Shown: piece by piece, positions 7,510-16,424 of the stretch | Layout: the number at the start of each line of letters is the position of its first letter | Position numbering within the stretch: position 1 is the first letter of the stretch | From: PWXP01 sp040772845 | GTDB lineage: Bacteria; Planctomycetota; Planctomycetia; Pirellulales; Thermoguttaceae | Length of the DNA: 64,000 bases | Assembly: GCA_040772845.1 (NCBI GenBank) | Contig: JAXGXG010000001.1 | Coordinates: 3,906,001-3,970,000, forward strand | Direction: 5' to 3' | The notes under the pieces: generated by a model | Told to the model about the DNA's origin: nothing | Databases searched by the model: none | Seen by the model: only the letters and a program-made list of their open reading frames with translations | Position numbers and translations under genes: made by a program

Positions 7510-10500
7510 CTACTCGATATATCGCTGGAGCATAATGGCATTTTCGACGTTCATATCTTCGCCGCGGACGAAGCCGACGGGAACGGACCGGTCGATCATG
7601 TAGAACGCGCGATGCCGGTTGATCTCGCCCGTTTCGGCGCCCATTTCGCGTCCGAGAATATAACCGCCGGGAATGGTTGTGTCGGATGTAGGCTTGGCCT
7701 CGAAGTAGCCGACGGTGATCCACACGGCATACACGTTCGAGCGGGTCGTGGTCAGGTTGGCCAGTCGCATCAGCCCCTGGTAACGGAAGTAGGGATTGCG
7801 ACCGGTATCGTTGATGTCGCTGGTTGATTCGAAGGCGAACAAGGGTTTCTCGGGGTTATCCGGGTCGCTGCGCAGCAGTCCCGACTCGATGTCGCGGTCC
7901 GGCGTAAGGGCCGTTCCCGGCCACAGGTGGGCGCCCGAGGTGGAGCGAAATGGGCGCGCGAACTCGGTCGGGTAGTCCGCAGGGTCGGCCGTCGAATCAT
8001 ATCCGCGCCGGCTTTTGCAGAACTGGTCCCAAAGGTTGCCACCAGCATCAAAGCCATTCATCAGACCGCGGAAGACCTTCTCACTATAGATGGTATTCAA
8101 GTTGATCTTTCCCGGCTCGCGGTAGGTGGGCTGCAAGTAGTCGGGAGCGCTAAGGCTCGACACATAGTGTTGGGCCCCGGCGAACCGGGAGGGTGTGGCA
8201 AGGAAATCGAAAATCCGGTGCAACTGCGACGCATCACCTGCCGTGTTGGAGCAGTCGAAGAAGTTCATCAACTGCGCGTAACCGACATTGGCGGCGTTGT
8301 AGACGTATTGGTCGGAGCCGCCAGCGGGCGTATAGGGTGAAGAAGGACCGCTGCCGGACGCGATGGTGAACTCCCAACCGTGGCGTGCGGCCGTTGTGGC
8401 GGGCACCATCAAGAGTTCGTATGGATTCGTCGGCGGCCGGTCGTTCCACGTAATCCAAGGGAAGGGATTATTTGGGTCGCCTTGGTGGAATCCCGTCTGT
8501 GTACTTGGCCCACCGAATGTGGTGTTTAATGATCCAAGCGAATGCACAAGCGTGCACGGGAAAAACGCGGAGGACGCCTCGCAGTTTGTAGGCTGGAGCG
8601 TTGAGAACTGATCTTGTTCCCAAAAATTCTGTTCGCTACTAGCGTGTCTGCCTCGCTCTCGTGTATCGAATTTCACGTTGGACGCTGACCCAGCCTGATT
8701 TGGGTCCCAGTCGGGATCGTCTGGGTCCCAAGGTGTGTTGGGATCAAAGCTGTCCGTTCCATCGGCTTCTTGAGGAACCCACTCGTCCGGTTTTTCGTCC
8801 TCTCCGTTGAATACGGTCAAGTCGATTGGCATCCAATCAACCGTACGGTAGGGATTTGTCGTTTCGTTGTATGGCCGTGACGGATCCGCCAAACGCTGCA
8901 GCAAAACGTACTTGTATGCTTCATATGTACGTGTCTCCAGCATGTCTTCATCGAAAAGCGGTGCGCCGGTTTGGCTATCCAGCGGCTTGCCTTTGACAGG
9001 ATCATATTTGTCATTGGTGCCTTCCGGCGATGGATAATAGCTGGTACTATGCGGCAGTGGTTCCGAAATACTGATGCCAATGCCCGGTCCCGCCTGAGCA
9101 ACCATCCCCTTGGGCTGCTTGGCATTGCCTGCTAACGTCGGATTGCCGTTGAGGTCAGTGATACTAACGGTAGGATCAAGAATGATCTTCTGGAGAGAAT
9201 CTATGCTACCTTCCGCCATTCCGAGAATAGTCTCATCTCGCGGTCCAACGAGCAAATACTCGCCTGGCTCCAAATATATTTCCTCACTATTGCGGTTATA
9301 GTAAAACGCGTACGGCGGGTCCTCCCCGAACAGAATGGCCTTGTTTCCGAAAGAGACAACACGTTCAATCGGGATGTCGGGTTCACCGCCTGCTATGAGA
9401 CTTGCACCTTGGTCACTTTCAAGCGAGAAGGTCGCTGGAGCGGAATGGAGCCGCTGGTGGATATTGTTCAGTGTTGGCTCTTTCTTCGCGCTCTCCGTAA
9501 TCGCGAGGCGCCAAACGGGCACTGGGGTATTGTTAGCTCTTTTGGTGACATGAAGCTTGCCTGAATCGTAAAGACTGGGTCCTCTATGAATAGGAAAGCT
9601 CATGTTGGTGTGTTTTGTACCGGGCTCCGTAGCACAATACAATTCGACGAACAATGAACCTTGAGGCTTGCGAGGCTGGTCCAAATCCTCATCCGCGGGC
9701 ACATACGGGTATTCAGACTCTGAATTGGGATTTTCTTTCTTGTCAACTCGCTTCTTCATCGTCTCCGGATCAAGTGCCGTATCGGCGACCCGACGATCGT
9801 GGAAGGCGACAGTCTCGCTCAGAAGGAGTACCGGCCGCTCCATGCCCCACACGAGTCTGGCCATAACCGTATCTCCACTTGGGCGGCCGGTCCGCCAGAC
9901 AGCCGTTGAGTCAAACGGGTCTTCCGGATACTCAAACGGCGTCATAATTTCGTCGGCATCGATGAAGTCGACCACATTGACCGCCCACTGGGCGATGCGC
10001 TTAATCGTCAATTCGTCCTCGTGACCAGTCACGTTGGAATCGTTCGGGAACGGAAACTGAAACGCCGGGTCACGAACCAACATGGCCAGGCAGAACAAGT
10101 GCCGGGCCAATTCCTGGCGCGATACCAAGTCATTTGCGGGCAAAGGCCGATTCAGATTCAGTTTGCGGCCGGCGGCCAGATCGGGGCCGAACATCTCTTC
10201 GGCACGGTCCACTCCAATGCTGTGTTTGCTATTGAGGAACTCGATCAGCGATGTGTACCATGTTCCCGTATTGGGATCCCGAACACCGCCAAGGACCGGC
10301 GTATCCACACTGTCAGTGGTCGCATCGTGGCGAAGGTAGCGGACATCGATCGCGCTCGAAAGCAACTCGAACAGACGTGGCGGTAACGTGAGCGTATCAC
10401 GGTCGTAACAACGCAGGATGCGCTCAAGCTCGGCCGGCAGGAATGGCTCATCGTCACTGTCGCGAGGGCCACGCTCGCCGCGTTGCATGGGATTCATTTC

Positions 10501-12018
10501 GTAGGGATTGTTCTCGCCGTCCTGCCCGGACAAGTCTGTGTCCCAAATGGGTCGCCCCGCCACATCGATCCCCATGGCGCTCGTACCGTACAGGTCCGGA
10601 GGAGTCCCATAACCCGACCAGGAGGTGCCGGCACTTGGATCGCCTGACGACGGCCAGTACCCCGAGACGTAGTCGTAGTCGAACCAACATGCCTGACAAA
10701 GGGAATCGACTACTGAACTCCCGGGCAGATTATCTCTACCATAACGCCCAGTCCGACCGCTGCCGCCAGTCAAGAGAAGAGTGCGTTGCGTGGCCGTCGT
10801 ATCGCCAAATGAGGCCGTGCTGGAGAACAGTGCGCTGAGATTTACTTCGGCGGGGCCAAGACCTTGGCCTCGCAAGAGAGAGCTAGTTACACCGGTAGCA
10901 CCGGCATACGCCTGTCCATCTTCCGTGGTTGGCGTAGGATTGCTGTAGTATGTATCGTTCGCCTGAGCCAGGGATCCATGGGCATTTATGTTCAAACGGC
11001 CATCCATATCGACGCACAGGATGGCGAACAGCGGCTTGTACAGTTGACCGTCCGGCGAGGCTTGGGCAGGCATGCCCAGATCGACCCAGACACTATCCAT
11101 GACACCGTCGCCGTCGTTGTCCACGTCCCAAGGTCCGTCGATTGGGTCGAAACCAAGAGTGAGGGTCCCGTTCACGTTTCCGCCAGTGAACTTGCCATGC
11201 ACGTCTTTTGTGGGGCGAAGGATATAGTTCTCGATGACGCCAGTCCCCAACTTATTCCAGTAGTCGGCCAAATCCGGTCGATGTAGCGACGGGATGACTC
11301 GAAGCAGGTTTCCGCTAAAATCCGTGATCGGTGCGGCCAGCATCATGTTCTGGAAGTCGGCCGCGTCGTAGTCTTCGTTGGCGTACACGCCGCTGTTTCG
11401 GTTGGCCGTGTTCCCCGGCTCGAGCGCCTCCGTGGTGAATCCCGGACCCGTGAACGGCGTTCGGTTGACCAAGACGGTAGAACTGTCGCCAAGCTTCGTA
11501 ACCGCATCGGAAATACTGACACCTTCGAAAGGCAGAATGCGCAGCCGGATCGAACTGGAAACGTCGATGGCGTCGACGATGCGGGCGCTACGGCCGATCA
11601 TGATGTTGGGCTTCGTGCTCGTGTCGGTGACCGTCAACACACCGCCCACACAGCGCCGGGCCTCCAGTAGCGACATGGGGGTACCGACTTCAATCAACCC
11701 GCCCGTGCTTGCTTGCGCAACGCTTGATGGCGAGAACTCTACGGCATTATTGAAGGCGTACACATCTTCCAGCAGGCTATGGGGGCCGATGGCGGAGGCG
11801 GGGTTGGTGCTGCCGCGGAGGACTTGCATGAGCGCGGAGTTCAGCAGTTTGCGGGGTGGGTCGGTGGTCTCGTCCATGCGCTGGTGCGCTTCGGCGGCAA
11901 TGCGCGCCTGGCTGGCAACCACCACAAAGGTGACGGCCACCATGCCGAACATGGCCAGCAGGGCCAGGATGACAAGCAGCAGCACGCCGCGGCGGGATCG
12001 ATGTTTCGCGTATCGCAT
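7510..12018 (-). CDS. Very large GspK-like exported protein
   Basis: 1502 residues from the ATG at 12018, chosen because GAGGAA lies just upstream and the N-terminus then reads MRYAKHRSRRG followed by a hydrophobic helix (VLLLVILALLAMFGMVAV). An upstream ATG at 12114 would overlap the preceding gene. The RRG-hydrophobic start is that of GspK-type minor pseudopilins, whose mature part is mostly periplasmic, but GspK is usually around 300-350 residues. The body is Asp/Gly/Pro-rich, with a calcium-binding-like stretch DVDNDGDGVMDSVWVDLG near residue 330 and no cysteine-rich or catalytic motif I recognise. It lies in the pseudopilin operon between GspI- and GspJ-like genes, so a role in the same machine is inferred. 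Confidence 0.65.
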   Translation of the reverse strand: MRYAKHRSRRGVLLLVILALLAMFGMVAVTFVVVASQARIAAEAHQRMDETTDPPRKLLNSALMQVLRGSTNPASAIGPHSLLEDVYAFNNAVEFSPSSVAQASTGGLIEVGTPMSLLEARRCVGGVLTVTDTSTKPNIMIGRSARIVDAIDVSSSIRLRILPFEGVSISDAVTKLGDSSTVLVNRTPFTGPGFTTEALEPGNTANRNSGVYANEDYDAADFQNMMLAAPITDFSGNLLRVIPSLHRPDLADYWNKLGTGVIENYILRPTKDVHGKFTGGNVNGTLTLGFDPIDGPWDVDNDGDGVMDSVWVDLGMPAQASPDGQLYKPLFAILCVDMDGRLNINAHGSLAQANDTYYSNPTPTTEDGQAYAGATGVTSSLLRGQGLGPAEVNLSALFSSTASFGDTTATQRTLLLTGGSGRTGRYGRDNLPGSSVVDSLCQACWFDYDYVSGYWPSSGDPSAGTSWSGYGTPPDLYGTSAMGIDVAGRPIWDTDLSGQDGENNPYEMNPMQRGERGPRDSDDEPFLPAELERILRCYDRDTLTLPPRLFELLSSAIDVRYLRHDATTDSVDTPVLGGVRDPNTGTWYTSLIEFLNSKHSIGVDRAEEMFGPDLAAGRKLNLNRPLPANDLVSRQELARHLFCLAMLVRDPAFQFPFPNDSNVTGHEDELTIKRIAQWAVNVVDFIDADEIMTPFEYPEDPFDSTAVWRTGRPSGDTVMARLVWGMERPVLLLSETVAFHDRRVADTALDPETMKKRVDKKENPNSESEYPYVPADEDLDQPRKPQGSLFVELYCATEPGTKHTNMSFPIHRGPSLYDSGKLHVTKRANNTPVPVWRLAITESAKKEPTLNNIHQRLHSAPATFSLESDQGASLIAGGEPDIPIERVVSFGNKAILFGEDPPYAFYYNRNSEEIYLEPGEYLLVGPRDETILGMAEGSIDSLQKIILDPTVSITDLNGNPTLAGNAKQPKGMVAQAGPGIGISISEPLPHSTSYYPSPEGTNDKYDPVKGKPLDSQTGAPLFDEDMLETRTYEAYKYVLLQRLADPSRPYNETTNPYRTVDWMPIDLTVFNGEDEKPDEWVPQEADGTDSFDPNTPWDPDDPDWDPNQAGSASNVKFDTRERGRHASSEQNFWEQDQFSTLQPTNCEASSAFFPCTLVHSLGSLNTTFGGPSTQTGFHQGDPNNPFPWITWNDRPPTNPYELLMVPATTAARHGWEFTIASGSGPSSPYTPAGGSDQYVYNAANVGYAQLMNFFDCSNTAGDASQLHRIFDFLATPSRFAGAQHYVSSLSAPDYLQPTYREPGKINLNTIYSEKVFRGLMNGFDAGGNLWDQFCKSRRGYDSTADPADYPTEFARPFRSTSGAHLWPGTALTPDRDIESGLLRSDPDNPEKPLFAFESTSDINDTGRNPYFRYQGLMRLANLTTTRSNVYAVWITVGYFEAKPTSDTTIPGGYILGREMGAETGEINRHRAFYMIDRSVPVGFVRGEDMNVENAIMLQRYIE

Positions 12019-12101
12019 GATCGGTTTCCTCAATTGCAAGGATCCGTTTGCCCTTCGGATTTCTTGACGCTTATCTAGTTGCCTTTTCGTCAGCCCGCCG
12101 T

Positions 12102-13040
12102 TTACCGCCGCCACTGGGGCGCGCGGTTCAGCTCCACGGTTGTTGTGTACACGCCCAAAACGCCTGGGATGACAAGCATTCTGTTCGGGATTTCGTTCGT
12201 ACCGCCAGTCGAGGGCCAGTTGGGCCCTTCCACAGAGAAAAACTCATCGTATCCGGCCGTGATGCGATACCACTGGGCAACTTGCCTCGCCCCAGCCTCT
12301 GTGGGGCCCGAAAGCATGACCCACTGCCCCGTTTCCAGGTTTTGCGAACCAGAGACTTCAATCCCGCTAACGATGGCGCCGGACGGCGTGTTGGTAACGA
12401 GTACGTTGTCCAATGTCACCTCGTCGGTGCTGGTGGGCGTATCGAAATCGCGCTTGTAGCAAACAACCACCGACACGGTACACTGCCGCCGCTCGTTATT
12501 GGCGCCTTCCAGCATGGGCGACGGGGTGACCGTCAGAAACCACGAGTACGACTGCTCTGCAATTGGACCGTCCAACGTCCCGTCACTGTCCCAGTCAAAA
12601 CCTTTTGGCCGCGTCGAATCGTCCTGCCCCATGTCGAACAGCAGATCGTCCTGCCAGTAAAAGATCCGCTCTGCGGCGGTCGAGTTCATGCCGCTATAGG
12701 TTACCCTGGGCACCTGGCCGAAGCTGACACTGGCTCCCCCCAGAGGATCGAGGACGTAAGTCTCTGCGTTATTGAATGGCGTCGTGTTGCCCAGCGACCA
12801 GATTTGCGGATCGGCCAATGCCCGGACGCGGACGTCGCGCATGGCGGCCTGGCCGCAGGCGGCGGTGCGGTCGGACTTGCTGGTTTCGACCAGCGAGTAG
12901 TTGGCCACAGGGATAAGTGCGGCGATGCCCAACAGGCCGATCGAGACGACGAAGATGGAGATGAGCACCTCCATGAGGCTGATGCCGGCGCGAGTCGGGC
13001 CGCCCACGTGCATCGTCGTTTGCGTTTTCTTGGCGAACAT
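12102..13040 (-). CDS. GspI/PilV-like minor pseudopilin
   Basis: 312 residues from the ATG at 13040, one base after the stop of the preceding gene and with GGAGG upstream. A longer frame to 13121 would overlap that gene. The prepilin leader MFAKKTQTTMHVGGPTRAG is followed by ISLMEVLISIFVVSIGLLGI, a PilV/GspI-type helix with Glu at +5. The remaining 270 residues are exported and of unknown detailed fold. Together with its neighbours it forms a set of four short-spaced pseudopilin genes (spacing of one base), so assembly into one pseudopilus is likely. Confidence 0.75.
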   Translation of the reverse strand: MFAKKTQTTMHVGGPTRAGISLMEVLISIFVVSIGLLGIAALIPVANYSLVETSKSDRTAACGQAAMRDVRVRALADPQIWSLGNTTPFNNAETYVLDPLGGASVSFGQVPRVTYSGMNSTAAERIFYWQDDLLFDMGQDDSTRPKGFDWDSDGTLDGPIAEQSYSWFLTVTPSPMLEGANNERRQCTVSVVVCYKRDFDTPTSTDEVTLDNVLVTNTPSGAIVSGIEVSGSQNLETGQWVMLSGPTEAGARQVAQWYRITAGYDEFFSVEGPNWPSTGGTNEIPNRMLVIPGVLGVYTTTVELNRAPQWRR

Positions 13041-13041
13041 G

Positions 13042-14079
13042 TTACCGCCCTCCCATGCTTTGCTGGTCGGTGGTGAAGATGCGGGCCGCGGTAATCTGCG
13101 AATCGTCGGCGACCTCGGCATTTTCGGCCGTGTTGATCAGCCCGCTGCGCGGACTGACCGTGACCCACAGGCATTCCGGGTCGCGCAGGTTGCTCAACCC
13201 ATCGTCGGCACTGGCGCCGGGAATACGGTCCCGCTTGCCGATAAGCAAGTACACATTGTCACCGTCTTTGCGATTGGAGCCGTAGTAAACTCCCTCCAAC
13301 CCGCCGCTGGGCGAGAACATGACGACAACGGGATCCGTATCGACAGCATTGGCGTAAGAGAAGTGTCCTTGTTTTGTATTGGTCGGTCCCGCTCCGGGCA
13401 AGCCGGAGAAGGTCAGGTCCACCACGGCATCCAGCGGCAACTGGAGCGGTTTGGAGTACATGGCCCGCTCCAGAATGGCGTTGGTTCCGGTCAGGCGGGG
13501 CTGGCAGCGCACTTCGTACGGCATGGCCGCGGCGTCGGCCAACGGATACATGCGGTTGGACTCGTGCTGCAACGTAAGGACTCCATTGTTGTTCGCCGTA
13601 ATCCGGTGCCACGGTCCCTGGTGATTGAATTGGATGTGATCGCCCACCTGAACCTTGGTAACCGTAGCGGCGCCGTCCGAAAGCTGCGCCGTCAAGGCGC
13701 TACCGCTGAAATGCACCTGTGCATACGACGACATCGTCTCCCCTGCGTACGGCGGCGGGGTTTCGAGCTGGTGCAGCGTGACACACATGTTGTAGTAGGG
13801 ATCGTCGGTGGAGAACCGCTGGAAGGCGACGCCGACGGGGCGGCCGGTAACCATGGCCCGGTTGCGCGCGGCGCCCAGGTAGACGTTGACCGAACGCGCC
13901 GCCTCGCGAACGGCCCGGCCTTCGACCGCCATCTGAACACCGGGAATGGCAATGGCGGTCAGCAGGCCCAGCAGGGCAACCACAATGACCAGTTCGATCA
14001 GCGTCAGGCCGCGACGGGCGCCGGGCCCCTTCGCTCCGCTGTTCGACCGCTTTGCAGGTAGCGACGATGTACGTACCAT
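13042..14079 (-). CDS. GspH-like pseudopilin
   Basis: 345 residues. The basic leader (MVRTSSLPAKRSNSGAKGP) ends in ARRG, followed by LTLIELVIVVALLGLLTAIA, a class III prepilin signal with Glu+5. The segment after the helix (AIPGVQMAVEGRAVREAARSVNVYLGAARNRAMVTGRPVG) matches the GspH/FimT pattern of helix plus first strands. It is longer than typical GspH (about 170 residues), so it has an extra C-terminal exported part. One base separates it from the gene before it. Confidence 0.75.
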   Translation of the reverse strand: MVRTSSLPAKRSNSGAKGPGARRGLTLIELVIVVALLGLLTAIAIPGVQMAVEGRAVREAARSVNVYLGAARNRAMVTGRPVGVAFQRFSTDDPYYNMCVTLHQLETPPPYAGETMSSYAQVHFSGSALTAQLSDGAATVTKVQVGDHIQFNHQGPWHRITANNNGVLTLQHESNRMYPLADAAAMPYEVRCQPRLTGTNAILERAMYSKPLQLPLDAVVDLTFSGLPGAGPTNTKQGHFSYANAVDTDPVVVMFSPSGGLEGVYYGSNRKDGDNVYLLIGKRDRIPGASADDGLSNLRDPECLWVTVSPRSGLINTAENAEVADDSQITAARIFTTDQQSMGGR

Positions 14080-14080
14080 G

Positions 14081-14824
14081 TTATCGGATGTCCAAGCGGT
14101 GGTTGTGGATATTGTCGTAATGGGCCCCCGTGCCGTCTGCGGCGCCCGTCGAAGTCAGTCCACTTTGGCCATCCTGACCTGCCGAATAGACCAATGGCAA
14201 AAGCGTCTCCGATTTGGAGGTGTCCTGAATATCGGAGTCGGTAAACCCGGTTGCGCGCCGGAAAAACCCGATTGGGTGTCCCCAGGCATCGACGAAGACG
14301 GGACGTCCGATCGCATCCATACCGATCTCGTCGGGGCTGAAGCGTTCCATGTCGCGAGGATGGGCCAGGCTGGCGATCATGTACAGGCAGGCAGGCGCAG
14401 TCATGGCGGCGCCTCCCGTGGCGGTGCGGTATGCCGTATACGCCTGATTCAACGCCGGACGCGCCGGAAGGGTACTCGGAGCGTTCGTAATTTCCGTGTC
14501 CACCTGCGGCATTTCCATGCGCATCAGTTCCGTCATTCCGAGGTTCTTCGCATTGGTCGCCTGAACGCGTGTCATACCATCCGTATCAATCGGCACCCGG
14601 CGGTTGGCATAGCCTGCATACATGCGCAGGATGATTTCATCGAGCTTGGCGATGGTGGCCTTGGTCTTCATTTCGCGTGCGGAGGTGCGTGCGATGGAAA
14701 GGCCGCCCAGCACCAGCCCGGCCAGCATGGTGATGATGGTAATGGTCACCAGCAGCTCGATGAGGGTGAAGCCGAGGTTTGATTTTTGATTTTTGATTTT
14801 TGATTTCTGATTGGTCAGCGCCAT
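14081..14824 (-). CDS. gspG: GspG-like major pseudopilin with repeat-encoded leader
   Basis: 247 residues. The start at 14824 has GGAGG eight nt upstream. The leader MALTNQKSKIKNQKSNLG is encoded by a heptanucleotide tandem repeat (TGATTTT units on the plus strand, 14780-14814) and is followed by FTLIELLVTITIITMLAGLV. The leader would be removed by prepilin peptidase after the Gly, so the repeat does not alter the mature protein. GspG is the main pseudopilus subunit, but the C-terminal calcium motif of classical GspG is not obvious here, and the mature part is longer than usual. Confidence 0.75.
   Translation of the reverse strand: MALTNQKSKIKNQKSNLGFTLIELLVTITIITMLAGLVLGGLSIARTSAREMKTKATIAKLDEIILRMYAGYANRRVPIDTDGMTRVQATNAKNLGMTELMRMEMPQVDTEITNAPSTLPARPALNQAYTAYRTATGGAAMTAPACLYMIASLAHPRDMERFSPDEIGMDAIGRPVFVDAWGHPIGFFRRATGFTDSDIQDTSKSETLLPLVYSAGQDGQSGLTSTGAADGTGAHYDNIHNHRLDIR
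14780..14814 (+). repeat. Heptamer array TGATTTT inside the gspG leader
   Basis: Four to five units of TGATTTT/TGATTTC in the coding sequence for the prepilin leader of the gspG-like gene. On the minus strand they encode alternating NQKSKIK-type residues. Confidence 0.85.
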
Positions 14825-14849
14825 GGTTCTACCCTCCGGCCTTGGCCGT

Positions 14850-16181
14850 TTAGGTCAGTTTTTGGATCAGACTGATCAGCGGCATAAACAGGGCGATGAC
14901 GATGAACCCGACGGCGCCGCCGAGGCAGATGATCAAGAGCGGCTCCATCAGGCTCATCAGGCTTTCGGTAATGACCGCCACTTCCTCGTCGAACGTATCG
15001 GCCACCTTGTACAGCATCGTATCCAACTCGCCCGTCTCTTCGCCCACGTCCACCATGTTCACCACCATGTCGTCCAAGACGCGCTTGTGCAGCTTGGTCA
15101 TGTACAGCAGCAGGCCGACGGGCCCGGCGATGAACAGGAACCAGAAGAAGGCCGCCATGGGGTGGAACGACACACGCGAGTACTCCTTCATGGGCGCGGC
15201 AATCGACTCGCCCTCGCGAATCGATTCGTACACCTTCTGGTACAGGTGTTCGAACACGGCGTTGCCCGACGTCTCCTTGGTAATGTGCAGCGCTTCGAGA
15301 ATGGGCACGCCGCTGGCCACAAGCGTGCCGAGCGTACGCATGGTCCGCGCCACGATGTTCTTCTCGACCAAGGGGCCGAAAACGGGCATCTTCAAAATGA
15401 ACTGGTCGAATCCCACCCGCCCCGGCGGGAACTTCCGCAATAACTTGATGAACAGCCAGAAGCCCAGCGGAATGGTGGGAATGGTGAACCAGTAGTCAAC
15501 GACAAAGTCGGATATGGCGATCAACGCCAGCGTCATGCCCGGCAGTTCGGCGTCGAAGTCCTCGAAGATCTTGATGAACGACGGGACGATCTTGTACATG
15601 ATGAAGACGAGAATCCCCACGGCGAACGTGATGACCGTAATCGGGTAGACCAACGCGCCTTTGATCTTGCGGCGCAGGGCCTCGGACCGCTCCTGGAACT
15701 CGGCCAGACGCTGGAGGATGACTTCCAAGGCGCCGCCGGCCTCGCCGGCCTTGATCATATTCACATAGAGCCGGTTGAACGCCTTGGGGCACTTGGACAT
15801 GGCCTCGGACAGCGTCGCCCCGCTCTCGATCTCGTCGCACACGTCGATCAGGGCGTTCTTCATGGCGCCCGGCTTCGACTGCTCCTGCAGAATCTTGAGG
15901 CTCCGCAAGATGGGCAGGCCGGCGTCTTGCAAGATGGCCAACTGGCGGGTGAAGGTGCAGAGGATTTTGGACTTCACGCCGCCGAGTGCGAACGTTTTGC
16001 CCTTCTTCTTCGAAGCACTCTTCTCGGCCGGCGTCTTGCGGGCCTTCTTCACAGAGATCTTCGTGACGAAATAGCCCATCTGGCGGATCGTCGCCTGGGC
16101 TTCATCCTGGCTGGGCGCGTCGATGACGTCCTTGATCTCTTGACCCGTCGCGTCCATCGCCTCGAATTGGAATGTCGGCAT
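14850..16181 (-). CDS. gspF: GspF/PilC inner-membrane platform protein
   Basis: 443 residues. After an N-terminal helical segment (MPTFQFEAMDATGQEIKDV) and a Lys-rich linker come two GspF domains, each beginning with the pattern FTRQLAILQDAGLPILRSL and MRTLGTLVASGVPILEAL, plus three membrane segments, the last at the C-terminus (LLIICLGGAVGFIVIALFMP). GspF recruits the GspE ATPase to the inner membrane and supports pseudopilus growth. Length and topology are typical. The start is preceded by TGAGGCC. The downstream gspG-like gene starts 26 nt after its stop, so co-transcription is likely. Confidence 0.95.
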   Translation of the reverse strand: MPTFQFEAMDATGQEIKDVIDAPSQDEAQATIRQMGYFVTKISVKKARKTPAEKSASKKKGKTFALGGVKSKILCTFTRQLAILQDAGLPILRSLKILQEQSKPGAMKNALIDVCDEIESGATLSEAMSKCPKAFNRLYVNMIKAGEAGGALEVILQRLAEFQERSEALRRKIKGALVYPITVITFAVGILVFIMYKIVPSFIKIFEDFDAELPGMTLALIAISDFVVDYWFTIPTIPLGFWLFIKLLRKFPPGRVGFDQFILKMPVFGPLVEKNIVARTMRTLGTLVASGVPILEALHITKETSGNAVFEHLYQKVYESIREGESIAAPMKEYSRVSFHPMAAFFWFLFIAGPVGLLLYMTKLHKRVLDDMVVNMVDVGEETGELDTMLYKVADTFDEEVAVITESLMSLMEPLLIICLGGAVGFIVIALFMPLISLIQKLT

Positions 16182-16198
16182 GGCAAGGCCTCAGAAAA

Positions 16199-16424
16199 AT
16201 AGTTGCTAGTTATTAGTTGCTAGTTGCTAGTTGCTAGTTGTTAGTTGTTAGTTGTTAGTTGTCAGGTGTCAGGTGTCAGGTGTCAGGTGTTAGTGATTAG
16301 TTGCTAGTTGACAGTTGTCAGATTTGAGATTTGAGCTTCCAGCTTCCAGCTTCCAGCTTCCAACTTCCAACTTCCAACTTCCAACTTCCAGCTCCCAGCT
16401 CCCAGCTCCCAGCTTCCAGCGTTA
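16199..16424 (+). repeat. Largest heptamer cluster, between gspE and gspF
   Basis: About 225 bp made almost entirely of 7-bp tandem units, changing type along the way: TAGTTGC, TAGTTGT, CAGGTGT, TAGTTGC, CAGTTGA/T, GAGATTT, CAGCTTC, CAACTTC, CAGCTCC. It fills the gap between gspF and gspE. Confidence 0.92.

Noticed and set aside
16199..16424. CRISPR-like array
   Set aside because: Units are 7 bp, contiguous and without spacers; no cas genes.
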